A stretch of 64,000 bases of DNA from Nitrospira sp. (GTDB taxonomy: Bacteria > Nitrospirota > Nitrospiria > Nitrospirales > Nitrospiraceae). Location of the stretch: contig JALDRG010000008.1 of the NCBI GenBank assembly GCA_031315995.1, positions 186,001 through 250,000 of the forward strand, written 5' to 3'. Of this stretch, positions 8,744 through 17,865 are shown one piece after another. The notes under the pieces are model-generated. The model did not search any database. It had not been told where the DNA came from and saw only the letters and a list, made by a program, of their open reading frames with translations. Positions within the stretch are counted from its first letter, which is position 1; every line of letters starts with the position of its first letter. The position numbers and the translations under genes are program-made.

Positions 8744-9613
8744 TCACGGCGCGAAACCGGACGAGAGGTCAACGGTCACCTCGACCTGTTCAGCGCCTAT
8801 CAGCGTGACGGAATGGGTCCGCACTCCCAATAGCGGATGCCAGGCAATCAGGTCGTAGGACCCGGGCGGAACTCCGTCAATAACGAACCTGCCGTCCCGA
8901 CCGGTGATGGCAAAATATGGACTCTCCACGACATAGAGCCAATTCTGCATGAACTCATGCCGGTCACAGCCGATCCTCACGATCTGGCTCTGCTTGAGAT
9001 GTTGGGATGTAAAGGTCTCCTCCATCGAGGAATGGGCCCGCAAGTCACGGTTGTGCAGGGTCCGATGGATTAGCCCCTCTCGGCCGAATACGGCATAGGT
9101 ATGCACGGTATGGGTCATCGGATCTTCGTTCACAAACTCCACCGCCGTCTCGGCCATCACGACCGCGGCATTCGGCCCGAAGTTACATCCCTTCGACCGG
9201 ATCTCGAGAGCCCCCTCCCGGCCGGCCGCATAGGTGAACCTGCCGCCGCCCGGTGGGTCCCCGGCATAGGAACGCGCTTGAAAGGGCTTCCCCTTGCGCA
9301 CGCCTTCCAGCACGATGACCGTCCCGCTCAGCAATCCATCGCGAACGTCGACATCCGTCAATACCCGTTCCTGACCGCAGATATCGGCATCTTTTTGGAC
9401 CACGAATCGACGAGGTTCCGGAGCTGCTCCAGAAAAAATGGCCGTCCCCGACACAGCGCCGCCGTGCAGCACGTCCGCCAGATCGTAGGCTTCGACGACG
9501 GCCATCGGGGCTATCAACAACGCGCATCCACAGAGCATGCCGGAAACCACAGACCTCACGGCCTTCATACCCCACGGCCCATGACCGCCCGATGTGTTTT
9601 CATTCAGCATCAT
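8744..9613 (-). CDS. Exported cupredoxin-like protein with carboxypeptidase-regulatory domain
   Basis: This protein of about 289 residues has an extended N-terminus and signal segment (about 18-42). A cupredoxin-like domain follows, containing VEFVNEDPMTHTVHTYAV and IGCDRHEFMQNWLYVV, the His/Cys/His/Met pattern expected of a type I copper-like fold. A C-terminal CNA-B/carboxypeptidase-regulatory module (FAITGRDGRFVIDGVPPGSYDLIAWH) completes it. This layout matches the methylamine-utilisation-type cupredoxin family. The first ATG lies one base from GAGGAGG, so the next codon, ATG at 9610, is probably used. It supports a copper theme for the cluster, although copper binding by this protein is not proven. 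Confidence 0.75.
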   Translation of the reverse strand: MMLNENTSGGHGPWGMKAVRSVVSGMLCGCALLIAPMAVVEAYDLADVLHGGAVSGTAIFSGAAPEPRRFVVQKDADICGQERVLTDVDVRDGLLSGTVIVLEGVRKGKPFQARSYAGDPPGGGRFTYAAGREGALEIRSKGCNFGPNAAVVMAETAVEFVNEDPMTHTVHTYAVFGREGLIHRTLHNRDLRAHSSMEETFTSQHLKQSQIVRIGCDRHEFMQNWLYVVESPYFAITGRDGRFVIDGVPPGSYDLIAWHPLLGVRTHSVTLIGAEQVEVTVDLSSGFAP

Positions 9614-9619
9614 CCCTCC

Positions 9620-10744
9620 TCAATGGACTACCTGCCAGCCCGCATAGACGACCCAATCCGTTTCGAGCTGGGGGCCATTCAGTCGCTGGTAGATCGGCAT
9701 CCCGGCTTCCACCCCCAGCCGGTTCTCAAGCCCCATGATCTCAGGAAAGAGCAGATTGAATCCCACGAGAACATCGAGACGCTGGCCACTCTGGAGCCTA
9801 GGATCCACCGTCGGCACCATCTGCATAGCGGGATTGGCAAGGGCCAGGTCGCGCCCGCTGATATTGTCCCAATCCTGATAGTTGAGGCGCACCGAGCTAC
9901 TCACCCAATCCGCCCACTGGTAGGCCCCGTAGCCGGTCAGAAACCAGGAGTTCCCAAGCGAATAGTCTTCGCTGTTACGTCCGGTGCGCGCGTTGTACAT
10001 GAATTGCGTTCCCCACGAGACGTCTCCCGCAGATCCCTGATAGGTGATGCCGGGCAAGAAATCTACCGTGCCCGACCCCAGTTGCATCGGGTAGGGAAGG
10101 CGAACCGTGCCCTGCGGGGTGAGTCCTCGCTCCGTGATGCTGCCGGTCGGAATATTCAGTCCCAGATTCAAGTGAAACCGATGAGAACCGATGCTCGGCG
10201 TTTCGATCGCGTACAACCGCACGAGACCAAAGAGCTGCACGTCACCGACCCCGTTGGATTCCGTCGTAAAGGTCCCGCCTGGACGGGTCAGGTGGTCCAT
10301 GGATTTAGTGCTGTAGGGAACCATCGCCATCACGGTCACCGTGTCGGTCAGCCCATACATCGGCATGAACATATGCATGTCCATGGCCATATTCGTAGGA
10401 GTCGCCGTGAACCGCTGGAGCACGTCCGAATTGGCCAGCCGGTTGGTTCCGTTCCGCATTCCCTCCATTGCCATGTGCATGTACCGGTACGTAAACATGA
10501 ATTCGCCCTTGTTGTGCGTATGCTCTCCCACCATGCCGATCGGCCCGTGCGCATCCGCTCGATCCGGCGCGTAGAAGTTTCCGACGATCACGTTCTCTCC
10601 ACGTTCGGCCAGACGCTCCTCCAGCGGCGTCATGAGCCCGTCCAGCAGCGCGGCGCCCGCCTGGCCGCATTGGAGTCCGCCGGCCAGCATCCAGCAGGCC
10701 GCCACGACCATCCATTTCATTGCCGATTCCGTCATCATTCCCAT
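9620..10744 (-). CDS. Met-rich outer-membrane beta-barrel protein
   Basis: This protein of about 374 residues has a signal peptide followed by amphipathic beta-strands typical of the MetA/phenol-degradation-like outer-membrane transporter group (FHLNLGLNIPTGSITERG, GSGTVDFLPGITYQG, SVRLNYQDWDNISG). Two segments are strongly enriched in Met and His: YRYMHMAMEGM and MAMDMHMFMPMYG. Such Met motifs often bind Cu(I). The frame is open to 10837. I place the start at 10744, near an AGGGGGG site and the signal peptide; the ATG two codons later has better spacing. It ends just upstream of the cupredoxin-like gene and is probably co-transcribed with it. A role as an outer-membrane channel or sensor for copper is inference. 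Confidence 0.7.
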   Translation of the reverse strand: MGMMTESAMKWMVVAACWMLAGGLQCGQAGAALLDGLMTPLEERLAERGENVIVGNFYAPDRADAHGPIGMVGEHTHNKGEFMFTYRYMHMAMEGMRNGTNRLANSDVLQRFTATPTNMAMDMHMFMPMYGLTDTVTVMAMVPYSTKSMDHLTRPGGTFTTESNGVGDVQLFGLVRLYAIETPSIGSHRFHLNLGLNIPTGSITERGLTPQGTVRLPYPMQLGSGTVDFLPGITYQGSAGDVSWGTQFMYNARTGRNSEDYSLGNSWFLTGYGAYQWADWVSSSVRLNYQDWDNISGRDLALANPAMQMVPTVDPRLQSGQRLDVLVGFNLLFPEIMGLENRLGVEAGMPIYQRLNGPQLETDWVVYAGWQVVH

Positions 10745-10978
10745 CACCCCCCTGCCCTTTCTGTGAATCTCGTTCCCAAGGTGGTCGACCGGAGGTTCCG
10801 CATTGAGCAGAACGCCCGTGGTGCCATCGGACCCCATCCAAGCCCCATCGAGCGAAATATCGACGGTCCCGACGTGACCTCAATCGGGGCCATTCGGCGC
10901 GGACCTGTCGACTGGCGGACACGGACATGGGGAGACGATGGCTCGTCACCCGTTCAGACCGACCACTGACAATGTGCG

Positions 10979-11287
10979 TTAGGAAGCGGACAGGGGCGGA
11001 GCGCGGGGATTCGACCGTCCTACGGAAAGGAGATGGAGAGGATCCTCGTGAGGATCCGGAGCGAGCCAGACGAGGAACGGATTGTAGATGAGATACACCT
11101 CGGCGTGGTTGGCGACCGCTCCGGTGGCGCACATCCAGGCACAGATCCCGGTGCTGTGTGAACCGGCCGTATGGTGCGAAGCATGCTCAAGATCATGGGC
11201 GATGGCCACGCTCATCGCGCTGCCCGACATGAACAGAAGCACCGCCAGCAGGAAAGAGGTCGATGATCTGAAGAGAAAGCTTTTCAT
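10979..11287 (-). CDS. Small exported His/Cys-rich protein, paralogue 3 (DUF2946-like)
   Basis: This 102-residue protein has a signal segment (about 8-30), HDLEHASHHTAGSHSTGICA (31-50) leading into CAWMC (49-53), and the C-terminal ending NPRAPPLSAS. It is the closest relative of the product of 8278-8583. It is the first gene of the co-directional metal-type cluster. The start at 11287 was chosen for its signal peptide, although its ribosome binding site is weak; the frame runs to 11317. The inferred role is periplasmic metal binding or delivery. Confidence 0.68.
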   Translation of the reverse strand: MKSFLFRSSTSFLLAVLLFMSGSAMSVAIAHDLEHASHHTAGSHSTGICAWMCATGAVANHAEVYLIYNPFLVWLAPDPHEDPLHLLSVGRSNPRAPPLSAS

Positions 11288-11357
11288 GGTCCCATACCCA
11301 AAGAACCACGCTACCAAATAACAGCGGTAGGGAGCAACGCGCCGCGCCGCAGCAGAT

Positions 11358-12449
11358 TCACTGCCCGGCGGTGCCGATGATTCGCTCCACCCGGTCGTCT
11401 CGCCCTCCGAGATCGTGGTAACGCCGGTACTGCGCCAAGGCCTTGATCATGTCCTTGCGATGAAGTTCGTAAAAGACCCCGAGATTATAATGGGCCTCCG
11501 CCGAATTGGGCTTGAGGGCCACCGCCCGCTCGTGTTCCTTTTCCGCCTCATCCAACCGATTCAAGCTCGTGTAGACCATGCCTAAATTCAAGTGGGCTTC
11601 GGCATATTCCGGGCGATAACGAATCACCTCCAGGAATTCCCGCTCAGCCTCAGCGAGCAACCCTTGGCTCCGATAGACAAACCCGAGGTTGTAATGAGCA
11701 TCGACCAGATCGGCCTTCACCGCAATGGCTTCCTTAAAGGCGGCAGCCGCCGCGTTCAGGTCGTTGCCGCGCTCGGCGAGGCGTCCGAGCAGATACCAGG
11801 CATCGGCATGCCCGGGATTCGCTTGCGTGAGACGGAACAAATACTCACGGGCCAGCTTAAGGTCACCTTGACCGTCGTAATAACTCGCCAGATGATACAA
11901 GGCCTCTGCATGGTCTGGTCGCACCCGCAGCAGGGACTGATACATCTTCACGGCATTCGCACGATCATGCCGTTCTTCGTAGAGCCGCGCCAAATCCAGA
12001 TGCGCCTCTTCGTTTCCAGGCGCAATGTCCAGTGCCTGCCGCAACACCCCTTCCGCGTCGATTCCGCGTCCCTGTGCGAGATACACATCGGCGAGATCGT
12101 TCAGGATCTCCGCGGAAGCCGGGCCCAACTTGAGCGACTGTTTGTACGCCTGGATCGCCTCTTCGGGATTGCGTTTGTTCTGGAAATAGACAAGCCCCAA
12201 CACATGGTACGCCTCGGCCAACCGGGGATTCTGCGCAAGCGCCTGCTTTAACGCCTCAATCGCGCCGTCGGCATTACCCGCACGAAAGAGCGTGACGCCC
12301 CGTTCATAACTGCGTCGGGCGGATTCAGGGGACGCGGGCGAGGCTGCCCCGACCTCAACGGGTGACACGAGAACGGCCAGGCAGAAGACCGGAATGCTCG
12401 TGAAGAGACTGAGAGAGAAGCTGGCCCCTTGCCGCATCGAAATCCGCAA
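11358..12449 (-). CDS. Secreted tetratricopeptide-repeat protein
   Basis: This 363-residue protein has a signal peptide (about 15-36) followed by about eight or nine consecutive TPR units from residue 43 on, with the A-x-x-x-LG-x-x-Y and A-x-x-x-Y-x-x-A-L-x-x-x-P pattern (AEAYHVLGLVYFQ, AHLNLGMVYTSLNRLDEAE, AHYNLGVFYELHRKD). TPR arrays mediate protein-protein contacts, here in the periplasm. It ends 40 bp before the start of small His/Cys paralogue 3 and could share its promoter, but nothing specific ties it to metal handling. It is divergent from secA. The partner is unknown. Confidence 0.85.
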   Translation of the reverse strand: MRISMRQGASFSLSLFTSIPVFCLAVLVSPVEVGAASPASPESARRSYERGVTLFRAGNADGAIEALKQALAQNPRLAEAYHVLGLVYFQNKRNPEEAIQAYKQSLKLGPASAEILNDLADVYLAQGRGIDAEGVLRQALDIAPGNEEAHLDLARLYEERHDRANAVKMYQSLLRVRPDHAEALYHLASYYDGQGDLKLAREYLFRLTQANPGHADAWYLLGRLAERGNDLNAAAAAFKEAIAVKADLVDAHYNLGFVYRSQGLLAEAEREFLEVIRYRPEYAEAHLNLGMVYTSLNRLDEAEKEHERAVALKPNSAEAHYNLGVFYELHRKDMIKALAQYRRYHDLGGRDDRVERIIGTAGQ

Positions 12450-12614
12450 TGGAATCCGTGGGTGAGCTTCGCCTCCAGAATCGGCGAAGCGGTGAGCCTC
12501 ACTATAGATCGCAGCGCATCCGAAAGCAACGCCGGGAAGCCCGTCCTATCCGTCGATCGAGACGCAGTTGAGACCTCCGCCGCTGTTTCGGTAGGATTCC
12601 CCTATGAATTCCTG

Positions 12615-12620
12615 TATACT
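12615..12620 (+). promoter_or_regulatory. Candidate -10 element upstream of secA
   Basis: TATACT, preceded directly by TG, lies 72 bases before the secA start in the intergenic region shared with the divergent TPR gene. No good -35 hexamer is visible at the usual spacing, so this is only a candidate. Confidence 0.3.
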
Positions 12621-12692
12621 CCGCGGCCGAGCCGATGCGCTTACGGTGAGTCTCGCCCGTGAGAAGGCTCGTGATAATCAAGGTACGCCTGC

Positions 12693-15395
12693 ATGTTGAC
12701 TCAAGTCCTGAACGTCATATTCGGCAGTAAGAACGACCGCGAGATCAAGGCGTTGCGCCCGATCGTCGAGCGGATCAACGGGCTCGAAGCCGGCCTCACG
12801 CCGCTCTCCGACGAAGTTCTGGCCGACAAGACGCATGAGTTCAAGAAACGCCTTGAAGCCGGGGAGACGCTCGACGACATCCTGCCCGAAGCCTTTGCCG
12901 TCTGCCGGGAAATGTCCCGCCGTCGATTGAACATGCGGCACTTCGATGTGCAGCTGATCGGCGGTATGATCTTGAATAAAGGCCGAATCGCCGAAATGAA
13001 GACCGGCGAGGGCAAGACCCTGGTCGCCACCCTGCCACTCTATCTAAATGCACTGGAGGGGAAAGGCGCCCACCTGGTTACCGTCAATGACTACCTGGCC
13101 AAACGCGACGCGCAATGGATGGCACAGCTGTACCATGCGCTCGGCCTCTCGGTCGGGATCATCCAGCACGACGCCTCGTTTCTCTACGACCCGACCTATG
13201 AAGCGGCCGACAAACGACTGCAGCACCTACGGCCTTGTACTCGGCATGAGGCCTATCGCGCCGAGATCACCTACGGCACCAACAACGAATACGGGTTCGA
13301 TTACCTGCGCGACAACCTGATCGTCAGCGACCTGAGCCAATGCGTCCAGCGCCCGCTGAACTTCGCCATTGTAGACGAAGTCGACAGCATTCTGATCGAC
13401 GAAGCGCGCACCCCGCTGATTATTTCCGGCCCGACCGATCAAACCACCGATCTGTACTACCGGATCAATTCGATCATTCCGCAGCTCAAGCCTGAGCAGG
13501 ACTATACGATCGAAGAGAAAACCAAAACCGCCTCGCTCACGGAAGAAGGCAACATCCGCGTAGAGAAACTCCTCGGCGTCGACAACCTGTACGACCTGCA
13601 ACACATGGATCTCGTGCACCACGTCGTGAAGGCCCTTCAGGCCTATTCGCTCTACAAGCTCGATGTCGATTACGTGGTGAAAGACGGCGAAGTCATCATC
13701 GTCGATGAGTTTACCGGCCGGTTGATGCCGGGCCGCCGGTGGAGTGACGGATTACACCAGGCCGTGGAAGCCAAAGAAGGCGTCAAGATCGCCAACGAGA
13801 ACCAGACGCTGGCCTCCGTGACCTTTCAGAATTATTTCCGCATGTACAAGAAGCTGGCCGGCATGACCGGCACGGCCGACACGGAAGCGGGAGAGTTCGC
13901 CAAGATCTACAATTTGGACGTCAACGTCGTGCCGACCAACCGGTCCATGATCCGCAAGGATTACGCCGACGTCGTCTTCCGGACGGAGAAGGAAAAGTTC
14001 ACGGCCATCGTCGAGGAAATCAAGGACTGTCACGAGCGCGGACAACCCGTGCTGGTCGGCACGATTTCCATCGAAAAGTCCGAACGGTTGGCAGGATACC
14101 TGGGCCGCCACGGCATCAAGCACAACGTGCTGAACGCCAAGTTTCACGAGAAAGAAGCAGAAATTATCGCCCAAGCCGGACGCAAGGGCGCGGTCACTAT
14201 CGCGACCAACATGGCTGGCCGCGGCACCGACATTCTCCTGGGCGGCAATCCTGACTTCCTGTTCAAACGGATCCTCTACCAGGATGAAACCCTGACGGAT
14301 GCGCGCAAGCAGGAAATTTTCGACGAAATCAAGGCCGATTGTGAAAAGGACAAGCAGGAAGTGGTCGCCGCAGGCGGGCTGCATATCCTGGGCACCGAGC
14401 GGCACGAAAGCCGCCGCATCGACAACCAGCTCCGTGGCCGCGCCGGCCGTCAAGGCGACCCCGGCTCCTCGCGCTTCTACCTGTCGCTCGAAGATGATCT
14501 GATGCGCATTTTCGCCTCCGAGCGCGTCTCGCAGTTGATGCTCAAGCTGGGCATGGAAGAAGGCGTGCCCATCGAGCACGGCATGGTCACCAGGGCCATC
14601 GCCAACGCGCAGAAAAAGGTCGAAGGGCACAACTTCGAAATTCGCAAACAGCTCCTCGAATACGACGACGTGATGAACAAGCAGCGGGAAGTGATCTACC
14701 AGCACCGCCACGCCGTGCTCGCCGGCGAACATATTCAACAGGACATCCACGACATGATGAAGGATGTGGTGAATGCCTTCGTCGATACCTACTGCCCGGC
14801 CGATCAGTACCAGGAGGAATGGGACTACAACGGTCTCGGCGAAGCCCTCCAAGGCCAATTCGCGCTGGACGTCACACAGGGCCGCGGCACCGTGGCAGAC
14901 CATTTCAAAGACGTCGGCCGAGATGCCCTGATCGAGGATATCCAAAACCAGGTCCGACAGGCCTACGACCGCAAAGAACAGGAGCTCAGCTCCGAACTGA
15001 TGCGGTATCTGGAGAAGATGCTGCTGCTCCAAGTGATCGACCACCATTGGAAGGACCACTTGCTGGGCATGGACCATCTTCGAGACGGCATCGGCCTGCG
15101 TGGTTACGGGCAAAAGGACCCGCTGATCGAGTACAAGCGCGAAGGCTTCGACATGTTCTCCGCCATGATGGAGCGCATCAAGTCGGATGTGCTGGAACGA
15201 ATGTTCCGCGTCCAGGCCGTCCGCGGTGAACAGCCGCCACCCGTCCCTGAACCGACTCCGCCGCCGCGCATGGTGCTCAACCGGAGCGACGAACCGGCGC
15301 CGCAAACGGTCCAACACCAGGCAGACAAAGTCGGCCGCAACGATCCCTGCCCCTGCGGAAGCGGAAAAAAATTCAAGAAGTGCCATGGGGCGTAG
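12693..15395 (+). CDS. secA: SecA preprotein translocase ATPase
   Basis: This 900-residue protein is the motor of the Sec export pathway. It couples ATP hydrolysis to movement of unfolded preproteins through SecYEG at the inner membrane. The Walker A-type motif MKTGEGKTL is at 102-110 and the DEAD-type [12 protein letters not shown] at 227-238. The helicase motif [18 protein letters not shown] is present, as is the helical scaffold ([18 protein letters not shown]). The C-terminal zinc-binding tail [15 protein letters not shown], which contacts SecB and ribosomes, is complete. Length matches the family. AAGGT precedes the ATG at a suitable distance. It appears to be transcribed alone. Confidence 0.99.
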   Translation: MLTQVLNVIFGSKNDREIKALRPIVERINGLEAGLTPLSDEVLADKTHEFKKRLEAGETLDDILPEAFAVCREMSRRRLNMRHFDVQLIGGMILNKGRIAEMKTGEGKTLVATLPLYLNALEGKGAHLVTVNDYLAKRDAQWMAQLYHALGLSVGIIQHDASFLYDPTYEAADKRLQHLRPCTRHEAYRAEITYGTNNEYGFDYLRDNLIVSDLSQCVQRPLNFAIVDEVDSILIDEARTPLIISGPTDQTTDLYYRINSIIPQLKPEQDYTIEEKTKTASLTEEGNIRVEKLLGVDNLYDLQHMDLVHHVVKALQAYSLYKLDVDYVVKDGEVIIVDEFTGRLMPGRRWSDGLHQAVEAKEGVKIANENQTLASVTFQNYFRMYKKLAGMTGTADTEAGEFAKIYNLDVNVVPTNRSMIRKDYADVVFRTEKEKFTAIVEEIKDCHERGQPVLVGTISIEKSERLAGYLGRHGIKHNVLNAKFHEKEAEIIAQAGRKGAVTIATNMAGRGTDILLGGNPDFLFKRILYQDETLTDARKQEIFDEIKADCEKDKQEVVAAGGLHILGTERHESRRIDNQLRGRAGRQGDPGSSRFYLSLEDDLMRIFASERVSQLMLKLGMEEGVPIEHGMVTRAIANAQKKVEGHNFEIRKQLLEYDDVMNKQREVIYQHRHAVLAGEHIQQDIHDMMKDVVNAFVDTYCPADQYQEEWDYNGLGEALQGQFALDVTQGRGTVADHFKDVGRDALIEDIQNQVRQAYDRKEQELSSELMRYLEKMLLLQVIDHHWKDHLLGMDHLRDGIGLRGYGQKDPLIEYKREGFDMFSAMMERIKSDVLERMFRVQAVRGEQPPPVPEPTPPPRMVLNRSDEPAPQTVQHQADKVGRNDPCPCGSGKKFKKCHGA

Positions 15396-15428
15396 CGTGA
15401 GATCCCTGGCCGCACTGCGTTCCCGACG

Positions 15429-15466
15429 GGGAGAATAAACACCCGCTCAAACATCGAGATTCTCCC
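15429..15466 (+). terminator. Hairpin downstream of secA
   Basis: GGGAGAAT (15429-15436) and ATTCTCCC (15459-15466) form an 8-bp stem with a 22-base loop, 34 bp after the secA stop codon. There is no clear U-tract. It may mark the end of the secA transcript. Confidence 0.35.
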
Positions 15467-15572
15467 GCCTTCCCAGGTCTTTTCGCCTTGACTTGCCGCC
15501 GAAGCAGCGGCTAATCTAACCCCCTCTTTTCCCTAGAGAATCCGGTGAGAGAGCTGTTTCTTGCGATGGCGC

Positions 15573-16787
15573 ATGAACCGAAAGTCGACTACCGACAAGG
15601 GTGGTGTCACTTTGAGCACTGGGCATCCACAACTCCTGGCGGAAATCAGGGCTGAAATTGCAGCGACTGGTCCGATTTCGTTCGCCCGCTTCATGGACCT
15701 CGCCCTGTATCATCCGCAGTACGGCTACTATGTTCGCCCGGTCGATGCTCCGACCCAGGAACGCATCGGTTGGTCCGGCGACTTTTATACCAGCTCGGAT
15801 GTGCACCCGATCCTCGGGCAGGCGTTGGCCAAACAAGCGCAGCAGCTTGATGCCTGCCTCGGGCATCCGGATCCCTTCACCGTCGTGGAGATGGGAGCGG
15901 GCAAGGGACTGTTGGCGCGGGATTTCCTCACAGCTTGCCGGAACGCGCCCGCGAACCTCGGTGAACGCCTGCGCTACGTCTTGATCGAACGCAGTGCCTC
16001 GATGCGCGCCCTTCAGCAACACAGTGTGGCGCCTTGGGTCGGACAAGCCGGTCGCGTCGCCTGGCTGGATCGCCTGGAAGATCTGCCGCCGAACAGCGTC
16101 ACCGGCCTCTTCTTTTCCAATGAACTGGTGGATGCATTTCCCGTTCATCGGCTCGCGGTGATTGATGGGCACGTACAAGAGATTTATGTCGATTGTTGCG
16201 GAGATCGATTCAGCGAGGTCTACCGTCCCCTCTCCGACGAATTGTCAGCCTATCTGCGAAAGGGTGCGATCAACCTGCCGAACGGCTATCGGACCGAAAT
16301 AAATCTGCATGCGGTGCGCTGGATGAACCAGGTGGCGCAAGCCATGGCTCACGGCGCGGTCCTGACGATCGACTACGGCCACACCACCGAGGACCTCTAT
16401 GGGCCGGATCGCAAGAACGGCACGTTCTTGTGTTATTACCATCAAACGACCTCAGAGGATGCATACGACCGGGTGGGTGAGCAGGATATGACCGCCCATG
16501 TGGACTTCAGCGCCCTGGCGCAAACGGGCCAACAGGCCGGACTGGATGTGACCGGATTTACCAATCAGATGAGTTTTTTGATCGGCCTGGGCGCGGAGCA
16601 ACTGCTGGAGTCGCTGCACCCGGAATCCGCCGAATTTTATGCCGCGATCCACTTGCTGCGTCCGGACGGGATGGGACGCACATTTAAAGTCCTAGTGCAA
16701 CACAAGGGCATGGCTAAGCCGGAACTGGATGGGCTGAAATTCCAGCCGTTCTTCGGGTCGATCCTGACGGCGCGCTCGGCCGCGTAA
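15573..16787 (+). CDS. MidA/NDUFAF7-type SAM-dependent methyltransferase
   Basis: This protein of about 404 residues belongs to the SAM-dependent methyltransferase family (DUF185) that includes MidA and mitochondrial NDUFAF7. Visible features are FARFMDLALYHPQYGYY, GDFYTSSDVHPIFG-type sequence near the N-terminus, the SAM motif EMGAGKGLLA (about 107-116), FSNELVDAFPVHR and LTIDYGH. NDUFAF7 dimethylates an arginine of the 49-kDa (NuoD-type) subunit early in complex I assembly. Here the gene lies 78 bp upstream of nuoA in the same direction, so a complex I assembly role is attractive. The start is uncertain: TTG at 15561, ATG at 15573 and TTG at 15615 (behind AAGGGTGG) are possible. Confidence 0.88.
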   Translation: MNRKSTTDKGGVTLSTGHPQLLAEIRAEIAATGPISFARFMDLALYHPQYGYYVRPVDAPTQERIGWSGDFYTSSDVHPILGQALAKQAQQLDACLGHPDPFTVVEMGAGKGLLARDFLTACRNAPANLGERLRYVLIERSASMRALQQHSVAPWVGQAGRVAWLDRLEDLPPNSVTGLFFSNELVDAFPVHRLAVIDGHVQEIYVDCCGDRFSEVYRPLSDELSAYLRKGAINLPNGYRTEINLHAVRWMNQVAQAMAHGAVLTIDYGHTTEDLYGPDRKNGTFLCYYHQTTSEDAYDRVGEQDMTAHVDFSALAQTGQQAGLDVTGFTNQMSFLIGLGAEQLLESLHPESAEFYAAIHLLRPDGMGRTFKVLVQHKGMAKPELDGLKFQPFFGSILTARSAA

Positions 16788-16865
16788 CAGGAACACGAAC
16801 AGGAATGAGCACGATCGTGGCAACCGTCGTTTCACGTGTCACCTTTCACGACTCACGGATGAACC

Positions 16866-17237
16866 ATGGGTAGCGAAGCCGCGCCGCTGAATTACATCCC
16901 GATTCTGATGTTTATCGTGATCGCGGTTGCGTTCGGCGCAGTCCAAATTCTCCTTGGCCGAATCGTCCGTCCGAGCCGGCCCTATCGCGCCAAGCTCACG
17001 CCCTACGAGAGCGGCAGCCCGCTGTTTTCGGATGCCCGGGTACAGTTCCCGATACGGTATTACATCATTGCGATGCTGTTCGTGATCTTCGACATCGAAA
17101 TCGTCTTCATGTTCCCATGGGCCGTGGCGTTCAAGAAGTTGGGACTGGTGGGCCTCGTCGAGATGATCGTGTTTATCGGCATCCTGATCGTCGGATTCTG
17201 GTACGCCTGGAAAAAAGGGGCGCTCGAATGGGACTGA
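16866..17237 (+). CDS. nuoA: NADH-quinone oxidoreductase subunit A
   Basis: This 123-residue membrane subunit has three transmembrane helices (about 10-30, 65-85 and 93-115). It carries the family signature YESGSPLFSDARVQFPIRYYIIAMLFVIFDIE in which the conserved acidic residues of the loop and second helix are intact. It sits at the junction of the membrane and peripheral arms near the quinone site of complex I. It opens the 13-gene nuo operon. Confidence 0.97.
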   Translation: MGSEAAPLNYIPILMFIVIAVAFGAVQILLGRIVRPSRPYRAKLTPYESGSPLFSDARVQFPIRYYIIAMLFVIFDIEIVFMFPWAVAFKKLGLVGLVEMIVFIGILIVGFWYAWKKGALEWD

Positions 17238-17271
17238 GCATGGGATCTATCATGAGCGACCTAACCACCTC

Positions 17272-17329
17272 CGTTGCTCGCGGAACGCGCGGTCTCGGAA
17301 GGCCTTCGTTCGACGCGCGCAGTCGGAGC
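17272..17329 (+). repeat. REP-like palindromic intergenic repeat, copy A
   Basis: This 58-base element in the nuoA-nuoB spacer has the central palindrome GAAGGCCTTC (17298-17307) flanked by CGCGCG-rich arms able to pair. It aligns with copy B in the nuoCD-nuoE spacer (19637-19694): CGTTGC, AACGCG, AGGCCT, CGTT, GACGCGC and GTCGGA occur in the same order. The likely role is a structured mRNA element or a dispersed repeat. Confidence 0.55.
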
Positions 17330-17333
17330 CGCT

Positions 17334-17359
17334 CATTCTCCTTTTTGCTAAAGAGAATG
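17334..17359 (+). other. Hairpin just upstream of the nuoB ribosome binding site
   Basis: CATTCTC (17334-17340) pairs with GAGAATG (17353-17359), and TTT/AAA extends the stem past a one-base bulge. It lies directly before AGAGG and the nuoB ATG at 17376. It may be an mRNA processing or stability element between nuoA and nuoB. Confidence 0.4.
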
Positions 17360-17375
17360 GGAAAGTGAGAGGACT

Positions 17376-17855
17376 ATGAGCTTTTTGGAGCGGCAACTGG
17401 ATGCCAATATTCTGACGACAAATCTCGATGCCCTCGTCTGTTGGGCGCGCAAGTCTTCCATGTGGCCCATGACGTTCGGCTTGGCCTGTTGCGCCATCGA
17501 GATGATCGCCAGCGTCTCGTCGCGCTATGACATCGACCGGTTCGGCGCCGGCGTCTTCCGTGCCTCGCCGCGCCAGTCAGATTTAATGATCGTCGCCGGA
17601 ACAGTCTGCCGGAAGATGGCCCCGGTCATCCGACGGATCTACGATCAGATGCCGGAACCCCGTTACGTCATCTCCATGGGATCCTGCGCGACCTCCGGCA
17701 ACCACTACAACAGTTACGCCGTGGTACAGGGCGTGGACCAGATCGTCCCAGTCGACGTGTATATCGCGGGCTGCCCGCCTCGCCCGGAAGCGTTATTGGA
17801 CGGTCTGCTGAAATTGCAACAAAAAGTCCAGCGCGAACATGTCTTCGTGAAGTGA
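17376..17855 (+). CDS. nuoB: NADH-quinone oxidoreductase subunit B
   Basis: This 159-residue subunit carries the N2 [4Fe-4S] cluster that passes electrons to quinone. The four ligands are visible: tandem Cys38-Cys39 in [10 protein letters not shown], Cys104 in MGSCATSG and Cys133 in AGCPPRPE. It has the normal length. It follows nuoA after a 138-bp spacer that contains a palindromic repeat and a hairpin, and is ten bases before nuoCD. Confidence 0.98.
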   Translation: MSFLERQLDANILTTNLDALVCWARKSSMWPMTFGLACCAIEMIASVSSRYDIDRFGAGVFRASPRQSDLMIVAGTVCRKMAPVIRRIYDQMPEPRYVISMGSCATSGNHYNSYAVVQGVDQIVPVDVYIAGCPPRPEALLDGLLKLQQKVQREHVFVK

Positions 17856-17865
17856 ATCGAGAACG

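Noticed and set aside
13752..15386. Open frame of 544 codons antisense to secA
   Set aside because: It lies fully opposite a canonical secA and shows no family motif. Long antisense frames are expected in GC-rich genes.
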